DNA of 64,000 nt. Source: Nectonema munidae (lineage: Eukaryota; Nematomorpha; Nectonematoida; Nectonematidae). The notes beneath the pieces are model-generated. The model was not told the origin of the DNA. It searched no databases and worked only from the letters and a program-made list of their open reading frames with translations. Shown here in pieces: positions 37,501-54,035 of this stretch (the stretch's first letter is position 1; each line of letters starts with the position of its first letter). Where the stretch lies: the NCBI GenBank assembly GCA_030549495.1, contig JAUIRK010000008.1, positions 186,001-250,000 of the forward strand. Direction: 5' to 3'. A program made the position numbers and the translations under genes.

Positions 37501-40500
37501 TTTTGGTAAAATACCCCGTTTTGTCACAATAAAATTTGGTCAGGCTAAAGTAATTAGTAAGCATTTTTTGGACATTTTAATTCTGCTATATTTTCAAAAC
37601 TTAATTATAAATATTTCATTAATAAATAATTTTTTTTTTAAATCAATTTTCTTATTTCTAAAATGATTCGTGTGTTCGTTTTTTTTTGATATGAAAAGAC
37701 GAAATTTTATCGTTTTTACATCTTAAAACTCATAAGAGTCTTAACTTACTTTCAGACTTATTCTTAGTTGAAAAGAAATTATGAAGAGGATAAGACATTA
37801 TTGTATTTAAAAAAGTGTAAATGTTCTTGTGTAAATTTTTTCAAAAAGCTCATCCAATCATTTGCATTACTTATGCGCCTGGCTTATGATTTGCAGATTC
37901 AAACTTGCAACCTCCTTGAAAATGAACAATTTCTGAAATTAAAACAAAACGAAATACACATACTTCCAAGCATCTATTGAAAACCTCTCTTAGCGAAACA
38001 AACTTGCGTGGGCTCAAAATTTAATTAATGGACTTAGCTGTATTATTTTGAACATTTCTAGATTTCAATACTGAACTATATTTAAATAACATTTTTTGCA
38101 AAGAATTTTAAATTAGAGAATTAATTCAATCCGGTATTATAATATTTTTAAAAAAAAAATGGATACATATTATAAGCAGTTCCATAGCCAAAGACACAAT
38201 TTCTAGGCGTCTTTAGAAAATAAATATTTTAAATTGTTATGTGCTGACATGTGGATAAAAAAACTTTTGTATCCAACGTGGATGAAATTTCCAGCTAACC
38301 CACTGATTTATTGTGAATAGAAATATGGAATGTCACTTTGTGATTATTAAGAATAATTTCTTTTCAATTTTTATTAATCATATGTAGGTGGAACTTGATT
38401 GACATGCGCCCGTGTAGAAGTTTATATAAGTCAGAGTTTGACAACCTATATTACTTATTGGCTTGCATTTAGAAAAGTTTTTTTCTGGCCAATGAAAATA
38501 TCTCGGAATGAAAAAAAAGATTTTGTTATACTATTTTCTTGACTATTTAACTACTATGCGGCATAAAATAGGTTCACATCTTTGGATGATTCGAATCCAC
38601 TCGTCCCAAAGTGAGCGGTAGCTTCGCAATTCTTAAAGCGTTTTGAAATTCGTAGCGGCTCTGTGAAAATCGCCGAATAACAAGTATTAAATGTTAAATT
38701 TTTTTTCTTGATTTAGGTGATAATTAAGTTGCAATTTTTAAAGGTAATTATATATCTTTCTTTAGAAAAGAAACCATTTCAAGAACAGATTTAAGTAAGA
38801 GATTCAGAGCTTATATATTGCCACAGTCAGCCTTTCCAGAAATCCAAAATGGCGCCTTGATAACTTTTCTATGCTAAAAATTACTCAATTCTCTTTTGAG
38901 ATGTTCGATTCCGAGAAAACTTAAGCTTAATTAAACCAATTTTCGCCATTTTTAACATAAATATTGAAAAAATAAATTTTTTCAAATAAAGAAATTTTAG
39001 ATTTTTTTTTCATAACAGTATTTATGCTAATTTTAAGTTCAAAAAGAATTTAAATTTTTGACTTCTCATCATTAGAAAACACTATATTTGGCGCTTCATT
39101 CAGTAATATTCAGAAAACTCTATATTGATGCTTCAGCTTGGATGCTTTATTCAGGGAATTTTGCTCGTTGAAACCGGAACGATGTGTGGATGAAATCAAG
39201 AATTTTGAAAAGCTGCAATAGCGAACTTTTTGATAGGCACCTCCGATCCTTCATTGCAAATGTTGACGATCACAGAGACACTTATTTGGAGTAGGTTTTT
39301 GCTTGTGAAAAAAGAGAAACTACATTTCATTGCGGTGCAATCTGAGCCTCATCTCAAAAGAAAGTAAGTACTTCAGACGCAGAACAGAACAACTGCTATT
39401 TGTTTCAGTGTGGCTTAAAGATTTGTGGAGAATGGTGATATCAATGAACTTGTCGATGTTCTTCCATTGCTTAGATTTAAGGTATCTAACATTTTCTGGA
39501 GTGGCTTGAGAGAATGATTTTTCACCAACAACAATATAACTACAATAGCACACACAGCTTGAACGTTGTAACCGCAAAAGTATGGATACCACCAAAACTT
39601 AAGCCAATCTCCATTCCTATGTATGTATCTGATGACAGCGTGAACTTTGGACGCAGAGACGTTCTAGCATTTAACAAGAAATAACCACTAGTACAACGTT
39701 GTTTCTAAGTTAACGAAGGTAAAAGCGTTGGAGCACTAAATCTATAGATCGGATGGATAGAAGGATTAGACAAAATAAATGTTGTCTGAAAATACAGGCA
39801 TTTTGAGCATTTAGGGATGTGTGTATGCCTAAAACAGAGGTCTCCAACTTTGTAGTCTATCTTCCTCTTTTGAGAATTCCAAACTCTTATTGACGACCCC
39901 CGAATATGATGTCAATAAAACTAATTATTATCTAATTATATATTACTAATTATTTGTTGGCTATTCTCCCACCATAGGAATTACCAAGAGCCGTGAAAAT
40001 GTGAGGGGGACAAATCATTTCTAAGATTTTCCTAAAAAACTTTTCCAGCTTATACGCGTTACATTATATTGACTATTTTTCTCAAAAATCATTTTCTGTT
40101 CGAAAAAAGCCACATTATTATTTGAGTTGAAAGTGTCAAATTAATAAAATCAATAAAAATGTTTATTGCATATCTAAAAATATAAAAAAGGATGAACACA
40201 TCGTTTTTATTGTTTAAACTTTACACATGAATTGAAAAATTATTTAAAAATTTCCTTAGCTAAGAAGAATGCCCTAAAAAGTGAAGGAGACAAAATATAC
40301 TACGTCTCCGTGAGGTAATTACCACCATTTTAAAATAAAAAATGGCAAATATTTTTCTCAAAATGTTACATTCTGAATTGAAAAACTGTTAAAAGTTTTC
40401 CTTTGTCCCGCGTTCAGAAGATGGAATCTTTTTAAAGTAGAATTTTCAGAGGAAGGAAATCGAGCTCTTATGATATACAGAGTATAGATGTTTCAGCCAT

Positions 40501-41462
40501 ATCATTACTCAAAATTGGAAAGATAAACAATTGATTGCCTTGAATTTATCTCTAATTTAAATCTCCATTATAAGACTAAGCTGATTTTAAATTCATTTTT
40601 TTTGCGGATAAAAGTGGGTGATATGGCTTGGTATATACGGAGATTTATGGATTTTTTAAGATCTTACTTAAATGTGATCCAATAATGATCTCAAACTGAA
40701 GAATTGTTAAATATGCCACAACTGAGATAGATCCACGTAGTACCAGGAAAATGAATTGTTAACATTTTAACTAAAATTATAAAGAAGGAATTCTGTGAGG
40801 AAGTAATATTTGAAATTAATAAAGTTGTTGTTGGGGCCTAGATTCGCTATCTCATTTTAACCCTTTGGGGACCAGAATATTGAAAAGGAATCGACTCATT
40901 TCCTTTTCAATGTGAAACGTATATATCTAAAGCAAACGATGAGCATTTATTGGAAACACTCGTCACACACTGCTCTTCAAAGGGTTAAAAGGATAATCTA
41001 GCAGTTAGTGATTAGCTGAATGATAAGATAGATTCCAAGCGAAGTCAGAGTTAGTTATGAATGCTGTTTCTTTTACACTGCAGTTAATCTAAATTTGATG
41101 CAAAAACTTTTCTCTATTTTAGGGCATTCTCGTAGCAATTCTTTACTGTTTTATCAATGGTGAGGTAATTTTTGGTTTCTGTCAAATTGCTTCATTTTAA
41201 TTTGTTTTGCTTATTTCTCCACCACCTACAGGTACGCAATGTCATTCAAAAACACATCTCAGACTTCAAAGTTAGAAAATCGTATTCTCAATCGGTACGA
41301 GGCACCTACCTTGCCAGCTGTGAGCAAAGCAATGAAGAAAAAAACGTGGAATGTACGCCAATCACGGAACACGCTATCAACTTAGCGAATATCAATGAGA
41401 ACAAATCCTTTAAAAAAGGAAGCTCATTTGGGGTATGCACTTTTTTTAAGGTTGCCCTCTAA
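16487..41462 (+). CDS. Class B (secretin-family) GPCR, PDF-receptor-like, 11 exons, 5' exon(s) not found
   Basis: Plasma-membrane peptide-hormone receptor expected to couple to heterotrimeric G protein. Exons: 16487-16579, 19457-19483, 25779-25906, 27078-27175, 28848-28974, 30810-30966, 32507-32640, 35191-35276, 36913-37048, 41123-41164, 41232-41462. All junctions are GT/AG and all ten phases match, giving about 420 codons. Visible family marks: ectodomain WDGFLCWPET and NGIW, TM2 IHRNL, the TM3 cysteine (WLCKVV) paired with ECL2 NCW, EGLYLH in TM3, CNFLFLINVIRILIVKLK in TM5, PLLG in TM6, and QGILVAILYCFINGEV in TM7. The NCWSGY loop, the IEREQIKKTFKA third loop and GTINLF after PLLG resemble arthropod pigment-dispersing factor receptors more than calcitonin- or CRF-type receptors. 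That subfamily call is from memory and less certain. The signal peptide and first ectodomain cysteine are missing from the model and should lie upstream of 16487. Confidence 0.93.
17057..17349. repeat. Source copy of the duplicated 0.29-kb segment
   Basis: Partner of 15304-15590 in direct orientation, lying in the intron after receptor exon A. Each copy keeps an open frame on the - strand (15343-15543 and 17096-17302). Confidence 0.93.
17096..17302 (-). CDS. Possible small secreted-type ORF in duplicated segment (doubtful)
   Basis: A 68-codon - strand frame begins MRLLCLAVIFQISMFGLA, which looks like a signal peptide, followed by a leucine-rich stretch and a single cysteine region. The other copy (15343-15543) is open too, and the only indel between copies is 6 bp, so the frame is kept. 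No upstream promoter or family is recognised, and AT-rich chance ORFs of this size are common here. Treat as an unproven ORF. Confidence 0.2.
   Translation of the reverse strand: MRLLCLAVIFQISMFGLALLKLILISTTQIIIRLLSLLKTFFTTLKSFLSCTSTSKIDSYMYQLFSKI
17850..18003 (+). mobile_element. tRNA-derived SINE, family 1, copy 3
   Basis: Full-length copy with both promoter boxes and a TTTACC tail of about four units. It runs directly into a family 2 SINE fragment. Confidence 0.87.
18004..18095 (+). mobile_element. tRNA-like SINE fragment, family 2
   Basis: B-box-like GAGTTCGAATCC followed by TATCCCTATCATTTGTC, like 8220-8250. Lies in the SINE 1 tail. Confidence 0.45.
18485..18620. mobile_element. hAT-type MITE, truncated copy of the 22698 family
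   Basis: Shares CGCGACCCACT.AAGGGT and the end AGTTTGAAAACCG with 22698-22866, plus ACTTA.GTGTAA internally. 5' end lost. Confidence 0.65.
18621..19456. other. Receptor intron sequence
   Basis: Intron between receptor exons A and B; no further feature seen. Confidence 0.6.
19457..19483 (+). CDS. Receptor exon B: 27-nt micro-exon
   Basis: Polypyrimidine tract and TTTTAG precede the exon, and GTAAAT follows. Its 27 nt enter with two bases and leave with one, so phase fits both neighbours. It adds roughly SINNFTMCSG between the CPF of the previous exon and IKATRYC of the next. That restores the family spacing CPxxIxxF...AxRxC, which would otherwise be too short. Adds one cysteine beyond the usual set. 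Too short for ORF finders. Confidence 0.78.
19484..20799. other. Receptor intron sequence with an unassigned GC-richer patch
   Basis: Around 20475-20743 both strands carry open frames (66 and 79 codons) of charged or basic composition. No family or convincing splice pair was found. Confidence 0.4.
20800..21054. mobile_element. hAT-type MITE with 8-bp target duplication
   Basis: Ends CGGTGGCGGATC and, inverted, CAGGGGCGGATCC. Flanked by GTACCTTA (20792-20799) and GTACCTTG (21055-21062), 7 of 8 matching. Contains a 14-G run. 255 bp, no ORF. Confidence 0.8.
21055..22697. other. Receptor intron sequence
   Basis: AT-rich intron between exons B and C. AAAT microsatellite at 22253-22290. Nothing else recognised. 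Confidence 0.5.
22698..22866. mobile_element. hAT-type MITE with perfect 8-bp target duplication
   Basis: Ends CAGCGTTTTTCAAAC and inverted CGGTTTTTCAAAC. Flanked by identical GTCTAAAC at 22690-22697 and 22867-22874. 169 bp. An end fragment of a different hAT-like element (ATTGGTTCTCAACCC) begins immediately after, at 22875. Confidence 0.88.
23100..24480. other. Stretch with anomalous base use
   Basis: Unlike its AT-rich flanks this stretch is dense in C+T with CC and TT doublets and CG-containing words. Several overlapping frames run here (23143-23484, 23202-23399, 23491-23760, 24179-24370), but none has a recognised domain. It lies in a receptor intron. May be foreign or old element DNA, or poorly resolved assembly. 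Confidence 0.4.
24481..25179. other. Receptor intron sequence
   Basis: A TATATAAA box-like string occurs near 24590; no gene recognised. Confidence 0.4.
25180..25220 (+). repeat. Dispersed repeat fragment (partner 273-340)
   Basis: See 273-340: the shared blocks flank a shorter middle here. Confidence 0.55.
25316..25386. mobile_element. hAT-type MITE end fragment (family of 58525-58786)
   Basis: Closely matches the right end of the 58.5-kb element through CAGTTTATTTGCTGACAAAT to GAATCCCACTA. Confidence 0.75.
25779..25906 (+). CDS. Receptor exon C: end of hormone-receptor domain
   Basis: Acceptor TATTTAAG ends at 25778 and donor GTATCT begins at 25907; leaves in phase 0. Encodes IKATRYCRENGIWTSTNYSN, then CLNCITKIVQSIPQ and a lysine-rich stalk ending KKW. 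The AxRxC, NGxW and NYSxC pattern is diagnostic of the second half of the class B ectodomain. NYS is a possible glycosylation site. Confidence 0.93.
25907..27077. other. Receptor intron
   Basis: Between exons C and D. T-rich; a 98-codon frame at 26806-27102 overlaps exon D in another frame and is not supported. Confidence 0.6.
27078..27175 (+). CDS. Receptor exon D: stalk and TM1
   Basis: Begins right after GCTTTAG in phase 0; the upstream in-frame TAG forces this acceptor. Encodes DNVDDILVNITFFGSLTSI then a hydrophobic helix LFLLTALFIFFYF. Donor GTAAAT at 27176 splits a lysine codon AA|A. Confidence 0.92.
27202..27275. repeat. Relative of the 1.4-kb hairpin element
   Basis: Shares AATTGTAAGTT, CAATCAT, ACACTAACC and AAAGAC with 1413-1475. 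Only one arm seen. Confidence 0.55.
28055..28165. repeat. Degenerate TTAG/CTAG-rich simple repeat
   Basis: Irregular short units such as TTAGTTAACTAG recur about a dozen times in the intron before receptor exon E. Confidence 0.6.
28772..28797 (+). repeat. TTC microsatellite
   Basis: About eight TTC units 50 bp upstream of the exon E acceptor; it may add to the polypyrimidine context. Confidence 0.8.
28848..28974 (+). CDS. Receptor exon E: ICL1 and TM2
   Basis: Acceptor TTCAAAG ends at 28847 and donor GTAAGA starts at 28975. Encodes ALNCSRILIHRNLVMSFM and continues through ISSLMHFIIAEPAI to a basic loop. The class B signature of cysteine, arginine and the TM2 histidine (IHRNL) is clear. Phase 0 at the end. 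Confidence 0.95.
29218..29825 (+). repeat. Old dispersed repeat with coding remnant (partner 1807-2165)
   Basis: Diverged, longer copy of the repeat at 1807-2165 in a receptor intron; similar peptide remnant at about 29694-29740. Confidence 0.6.
29893..30030. mobile_element. piggyBac-type MITE, family P1, copy 1
   Basis: Flanked by TTAA at both ends with inverted termini CCCATTTAAGACCA / CCCATTTACGACCA. 138 bp including TTAAs. Interior carries repeated GCAGACGA words. TTAA flanks plus CCC ends are the piggyBac signature. Confidence 0.85.
30217..30322 (+). repeat. Exact 53-bp tandem duplication
   Basis: Two identical 53-bp units, 30217-30269 and 30270-30322, starting ATCATTTGAAATG. In a receptor intron. 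Confidence 0.95.
30810..30966 (+). CDS. Receptor exon F: TM3 and start of TM4
   Basis: Acceptor TTGTTAAG ends at 30809 and donor GTAACA starts at 30967. Encodes NWLCKVVIVVSLYATQSS, VFWMFNEGLYLHDRVAVSVF, then KAEFPFVIHYLIGW. It holds the conserved TM3 cysteine, the EGLYLH motif and the TM4 GW. Noticeably richer in G+C than flanking intron. Confidence 0.96.
31150..31715 (+). repeat. Old dispersed repeat (partner 7030-7490)
   Basis: See 7030-7490. Lies in the intron between exons F and G. Confidence 0.6.
32507..32640 (+). CDS. Receptor exon G: TM4, ECL2, start of TM5
   Basis: Acceptor CTCAAG ends at 32506 and donor GTATCG starts at 32641. Encodes VIPFVITSLWAILMQ, then ENCWSGYSDD and the TM5 start TTPMLFVLL. 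The ECL2 CW pair is intact. The junction with exon F gives GWVIP where the family normally has GWGxP, so one conserved glycine is replaced. Confidence 0.95.
32641..35190. other. Receptor intron
   Basis: Between exons G and H. GAT microsatellite at 33351-33373; no gene seen. The 85-codon frame at 34816-35073 is T-rich and unsupported. Confidence 0.6.
35191..35276 (+). CDS. Receptor exon H: TM5 and ICL3
   Basis: Acceptor TTTTTTTAG ends at 35190 and donor GTATAT starts at 35277. Encodes CNFLFLINVIRILIVKLK then ASNNIEREQI. Joined to exon G it gives PMLFVLLCNFLFLINV with the conserved TM5 asparagine at the expected spacing. This is what fixes both splice sites. Confidence 0.95.
35277..36912. other. 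Receptor intron with 26-bp tandem duplication
   Basis: Between exons H and I. Two identical 26-bp units at 36415-36440 and 36441-36466 (ATAACTGAGAAAAAATTACA start). Confidence 0.8.
36913..37048 (+). CDS. Receptor exon I: TM6 and ECL3
   Basis: Acceptor TCTTTAAG ends at 36912 and donor CAG|GTAGCT follows 37048. Encodes KTFKAFLILIPLLGTINLFF, IYNPKDGSILEDIYLIVNAL and LQNTQ. The PLLG motif of TM6 and the glutamine opening TM7 are conserved. Confidence 0.96.
37049..40856. other. Receptor intron, mostly unrecognised
   Basis: Left part of the 4.1-kb intron between exons I and J. A 91-codon - strand frame at 39320-39595 has coding-like composition but no family. A hAT-like end (CAGAGGTCTCCAACTTTG) is at about 39836. 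Confidence 0.45.
40857..40988. mobile_element. piggyBac-type MITE, family P2
   Basis: TTAA at 40857-40860 and 40985-40988 with inverted termini CCCTTTGGGGA / CCCTTTGAAGA. 132 bp. Different interior from family P1, with an internal hairpin around GAAAAGGAA...TTCCTTTTC. Confidence 0.75.
41123..41164 (+). CDS. Receptor exon J: TM7 (42 nt)
   Basis: Acceptor CTATTTTAG ends at 41122 and donor GAG|GTAATT follows 41164. Encodes GILVAILYCFINGE, the canonical TM7 motif of class B receptors. In phase on both sides; intron I-J is about 4.1 kb and the next intron only 67 bp. Confidence 0.95.
41232..41462 (+). CDS. Receptor exon K: helix 8 and cytoplasmic tail
   Basis: Acceptor CCTACAG ends at 41231. Begins VRNVIQKHISDFKVRKSYSQ (amphipathic helix 8) and continues as a charged, serine-rich tail to TAA at 41460-41462. 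A possible donor GGG|GTATGC at 41441 would allow a longer alternative tail with exons further right, which I did not find. Confidence 0.88.
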   Translation, partial: VRNVIQKHISDFKVRKSYSQSVRGTYLASCEQSNEEKNVECTPITEHAINLANINENKSFKKGSSFGVCTFFKVAL

Positions 41463-43844
41463 CTTTCATCTCAACACAGCCCTTATGTGCTGTCAAGGTT
41501 TCCTTGGGCTTGATTCAATATTCTGTTATCTCAAAATCGCTCTATCATCCCTATCGCCCGTTTATCATGTGAGAGTGAAACAAGAGAAAACGCTTATACC
41601 CTACCACCAGCATATAGATTAACCTCTTGAAAACTATTTCTTCATTTTTATTTCATCTCATATAAATATTATACAATATACTTATATTGAATAGCGAAAT
41701 CCACAATACTACGTGTGTTCCTAAAAATAATAGCTTATAATATAATTGGAAGCGAATTATCCATATTAGTGAATTAAAAATCAGTGTTTATAATTAGAAG
41801 TTTTTTTTTATTTATTTTTTATTTTAAAGAAATTTTGCTTAAAAAGCTTCATGGATTTTCAATTTTTTTTATTAGAAGTTTAATTTTGTAAAAAAAATTC
41901 GTGCACAAAAAAATGTTAAACGTGAACAATCGAAGCCTTATTCAACTTGCTTAATCCAATAAGCATTGAGTTGAAAAATTTTCACTACAGTAAAACGTGG
42001 AGTAATTTGAAAATGCAAAATATTTAGGAAAAGATCTTTGATAACAGATTTATATTTTTGTATTTAGAATCTGTTGGCGATCATGACAAAATCCAGTTTT
42101 CAAAGCACACCAAAAGATAGAACCAAAAAATGAACGGATGCCTCACCTGATTTCAGAAGTAGGGATTCTGTAACCATCTTGAATATTCCTTTTTTACTTT
42201 GTACAAATGGTTGTTTTGTGTACAAATTTTATATTCAAATAAAATACATTCAAAAAGCAGCTTTTAAACACTTTTCACAACTCCATTACTTAAAATGTCA
42301 GCAGGATCGAATTTAAACCCAGTGCGCAACCTAGGCATCACACAATAAATTTTTTTTCTATAAAAAAAGTTATAAAGAGTGTGGGTGTGACATTTTACCA
42401 AAATACCGCGTAAAGTCACACTAACTTACAAACCTTAAAATATTATTTCCTCATTTTCCATATATAAAACTATTAATTAAAATAAGATTCTATTAAACGG
42501 TAAAATTTTTGAAAATTAAGAAGAGATTTCGTGGAATTTCTTGCGATTAAAAACGTGATAACATTAAATTTCCTGGATTCTAAAAAGTAAGATATAAAAT
42601 CTCGAAAAATTCATGAGCCTGTTTTTAACCATTGTTAAAGCATATTTTTTTTTATGAATTTAGTAGAAAAGATTACGGATGATTATGGAGAATTTCGGTA
42701 AAAAGTTATATCCTAGATTATTATTGATTTCAAAAGTATTGAAAAATATATGAATCAATATTTTAATGTCTATACATAGTAGATAGATCATGACGCCGGA
42801 GGGTATTGAATCCTGTTTTTTTATAACACATGTTCCAGTAAATTCGTTATAATGTTAGTAAAAATTCAAGCTATTTTTAAGATTTTATGAATATAAAAAG
42901 CATAATGATAGTTGAAAACGATTTTAAATTTATATATTTAATTGAACTCTTAAGATCTGCCATATTGTCATTCAAAAGATCTGAGAATTTCATATTCATT
43001 TGAAAAGATTGCAAGAGATTGTTCAACCTTCCAAGATTTAATATAAAGTAGAAGGGAGGTGGTAGGAATTATATATTGTAAAATCAGGCATGAATCACTT
43101 GAAACTGAAAATAAATCAAAAGTTTTTCAGACTGTGTCATAGGATGAGTGAACCGCGAGCTATTTGATCTGGAAATCTGTCACTTATTTTTCAAACTTCA
43201 ATTTGAATTATTCATTCCATTTAAGTAAAATTTCATCTTCAGCCTCTATATTACAACAAAAAGGATTTATCACTCATTTTTCCATTATGAGTTCAAATAA
43301 GCCCTCTGAACAATAAGTCATTATTATCAACTAAAACTTTTAATTAGGAAAGATTAGACTTTGTTTCAAATTCTGACTCTACATTAAATTCGTATGTAAT
43401 AAGTTTTTGAAATAACATTTCAATATTTTTTTATATAATGCCGAACTATTGACTGAAAAAGTATTCACCTGATTCCATTTTTGGACAGAAGTCCACAATT
43501 TTCCCAAGGTTGAGTGTGGGCGTTACAGTGCGAAGCGGTTATTCGTGACACAAATAAAAGTACGCCATAATTTCAAGTAATAGAGACGGAATCTAAAACT
43601 TTATTTTAAATCGAATAATAAGAGACTGTATTTTAGCCAATTACTTCAAGAAGTCTTGAGATGATTGAAAAAATAAAAATTTTATATAAAAATATGTGAT
43701 TTATTTAAAATCTGTTGCAAAGGACACTTCAAAAGGCAAAGCAAGTGAGGTTACAAGTAAAATGGTAGAGGATGGCTTCGTCATCTTCGTCATCTCTAAG
43801 CGGAGCATCCGTATCAATTCGCTAAACAGAGAACTTGACACACG
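41463..43844. other. Between the two genes, nothing recognised
   Basis: Likely the 3' UTR and flank of the receptor, then the 3' flank of the opposing membrane-protein gene. AT-rich with no clear element. Confidence 0.5.
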
Positions 43845-51494
<7,650 letters not shown>

Positions 51495-51715
51495 CTTTTT
51501 ACAGCATCTAAAACATAAATACATATTTACTGCATTTTGTTAGGAGCGAAGAGTAGGAAAATTTGCTCAACACCAACTTTCATGATCAATTAATTTGAGA
51601 GCTATATCACACAACACAATGGCTACAGACATATGAAAGGGTTGGAGATAAATGAATAAGCTCGAGATCTGCAGAATCGTTCCCATCGTTGCACTGATTG
51701 ATTTATTAACCCATT

Positions 51716-51843
51716 AAGTACCATAGAAATCAGACGATATTTAAAAAAACGCAGACGATTTATATTCAAAGTCATTGAAAAAAGCAGACGAAGATGAAAT
51801 TACTTATGTTCCCAAATGGGAACATTGGGACTTAATGGGTTAA
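51716..51843. mobile_element. piggyBac-type MITE, family P1, copy 3
   Basis: TTAA flanks with termini CCCATTAAGTACCA / CCCATTAAGTCCCA; 128 bp and the same interior as copies 1 and 2, slightly shortened. Located just upstream of membrane-protein exon 1. Confidence 0.85.
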
Positions 51844-52494
51844 TAATGACAATTCTTTCTTTCTGATTTACCACATTTTTCGCCTTTTTTTGCAAATCAT
51901 CGGAAACTACATTTTCCAATATACCATATGAAGCATAATCAAACACTGCACAAATGAGTGAAGAGGAATTTACACAAATGTATAGGTGTCATATAGATCA
52001 AAAAAGTATGAATGAGTTTATATCTTATATTTTTTTACTTCATACGATTTCCTAGAACAGTAGTTTTCAACGAAGGAGAGGGGAAAACATATCCTAGGGG
52101 AAGAAAAAATTGAAACTACAAACCGGCAGACTAAACTGATGAGATCAGAATACTCCTTATGAAATTGAAGAAAAAGAATATAATTTTAAAAGGTTGTTTG
52201 TGAATTATTATAAAAAATTTTTTAAAAAACAAATAAAAAAAATTAAAATAAAACTTTAAATTATCTAAATAAAATTTAATTTAATTAAAAAAAAATTTTC
52301 TAGGCAAAAATTCTTCGCTATATCGCACTTAAACTTAAGCGGTCTTACTGTATCGCGGGTTTTTTTTAATATAAAACTGATAAAACAATAATGTTTAGCC
52401 TAAGATAAAATTTATTACTTTTCTCGTTTCAAAAGTTTCATAAAAGTTTTACTTTATTCAAGCCCTACAATGTCATCGACATGCTAGACCGTCT
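51844..52494. other. No gene; possible hAT end at 52070
   Basis: AT-rich sequence; CAGTAGTTTTCAACG at about 52071 resembles a hAT terminus without a visible partner. Confidence 0.35.
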
Positions 52495-52656
52495 AAGGCT
52501 TCTGATAGCAAGCCTAAGCGGCAGTGGAAGATGTTACAATTGCAGAAAAGGTGCCACTTATTGACATGCTAAAAGAAGAGATATGCTTTGCGCCTGTTGG
52601 GTGCCATAATGACATCAACGAATCTTCAGTTCATCAAGAAAGACAGGAAGAAAATC
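52495..52656 (+). pseudogene. pogo/Tigger transposase N-terminal (CENP-B-type HTH) fragment
   Basis: One frame has KPKRQWKMLQL; the next reads VTIAEKVPLIDMLKEEICFA then PVGCHNDINESSV; a third reads FIKKDRKK. Together these follow the Tigger order KRKRK, LxIAEKVxxLDMLKE, VGxHYGINESSV, IKKNE. Only the first DNA-binding motif is present, with frame changes, and it runs into a 22-G run at 52658-52679. Confidence 0.72.
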
Positions 52657-53217
52657 AGGGGGGGGGGGGGGGGGGGGGGTAGGAAATTTAACTTTTAATG
52701 AAATAGCGAAGAACCCTCAATCGCTGCCAACAAGGGCATGCCAAGCTGCTCTGAAATTCATATCGAACATATTTTACAGACGATGTGTGAGAGCTATATA
52801 ATAATAATCCATTGCTTCAATATGCACACAGATCACAGAGCAAACACATGTTATGATCCACTAGATTTTCTCATCTTTTGTCACAGTGATGATTCTATTT
52901 CTCTTTCTCTCTCCTCTGTTTTTCTCTTCCGCTTTCTCTGCTAAAACTCAATCATTCACTCGAGCTCTCTTCTTTCATTCAAGCCGTCTTCTCTTGTTAA
53001 GCTCTCCTATCTTATTCAACTCTTTTCTCTCCAGTGACGTAGCTAGGCTGGGGCATGAGGGGTCGTGCCCACACTCCTATGTACCTCATGGTGCTCCATG
53101 CATCAGGGGCGCACATCCTCAAAATTATTGGGGGGGCGAAATTTTTTTGTTGCAATTTTCAAAATTAGTGGTCTGGAAATACCACAGGAGACCAAATATT
53201 CAAGCAATCCTTTAAAA

Positions 53218-54035
53218 GGTCCTCAGACATTTCGCCCCATTCTTTTTATAAGACAATTTGCCCCATTATTTTCATAAGACAGTTCGTCCCATGGACAATT
53301 CGCTCCATTATTTTCATAAAATAATTCGCCTCATAATTTTCATAAGACGATTTGCCTCATGCTCAATTTGCCCCATTATTTTTATAAGAGAATGCGCTCT
53401 ATTATTTTTATAAAACTTCCAGTCCTATTTTTATAAGACAATTCTTTCCATTAAAAATTTGCTCTATTTTTATAATACAATTCTTGCCATAGACAATTTA
53501 CTCTATTTATGCAGATCAATTAGCACTATTGTTTTATAAAACCGTTTTTTCAATTTTTTAGACTCTTTTACGCTTTTTTCATAAGACTATTTTTCGTAAA
53601 ACGGTTTGGCATATGAACGTTTTGCCTAATATCACAACTCATCTCAATAAAAATAGCTATATTTTAATTTTATTTAGTTTTTTGAAGAATTGTTTTTTGA
53701 AAGGCAGTTATTTTATAAATGAAACAAATATTTAAGATTTTTAAACAAAATAAAAATTAATATCTTGTAATTGTAATATCATTGTAATTATCTTTTTCTT
53801 CAATTTCATCATCAATAATTTAAAATTATTTAAAAGTGATAAAAAAATTAACAGATAAAATAATTAATTTGAAATAATTTAATAGAGATAAAATAAACAA
53901 GAATATAAAATTTTTTAATAATTTTACACATATAATAAACAAAGATGGATGAAACAAATAGCCTATGAGACAATTTGTACATGGCGCGAATTGTCTATGG
54001 GGCGAATTGTATATGTGGCAAAATGTCTGTCGACC
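53218..54035. mobile_element. Element L: MITE with subterminal tandem repeats
   Basis: Ends GGTCCTCAGACATTTCGCC and inverted GGTCGACAGACATTTTGCC; flanked by identical CTTTAAAA (53210-53217, 54036-54043). The left third is an array of degenerate ~26-bp units built on ACAATTCGCCCCATTATTTT, and the right end has a few inverted units. 818 bp, no ORF. Superfamily uncertain; 8-bp duplication fits hAT or P-like. Confidence 0.82.

Noticed and set aside
39320-39595. 91-codon - strand frame as a gene
   Set aside because: Composition is coding-like but there is no recognised family, no neighbouring exon, and it lies in a receptor intron; left as unassigned.
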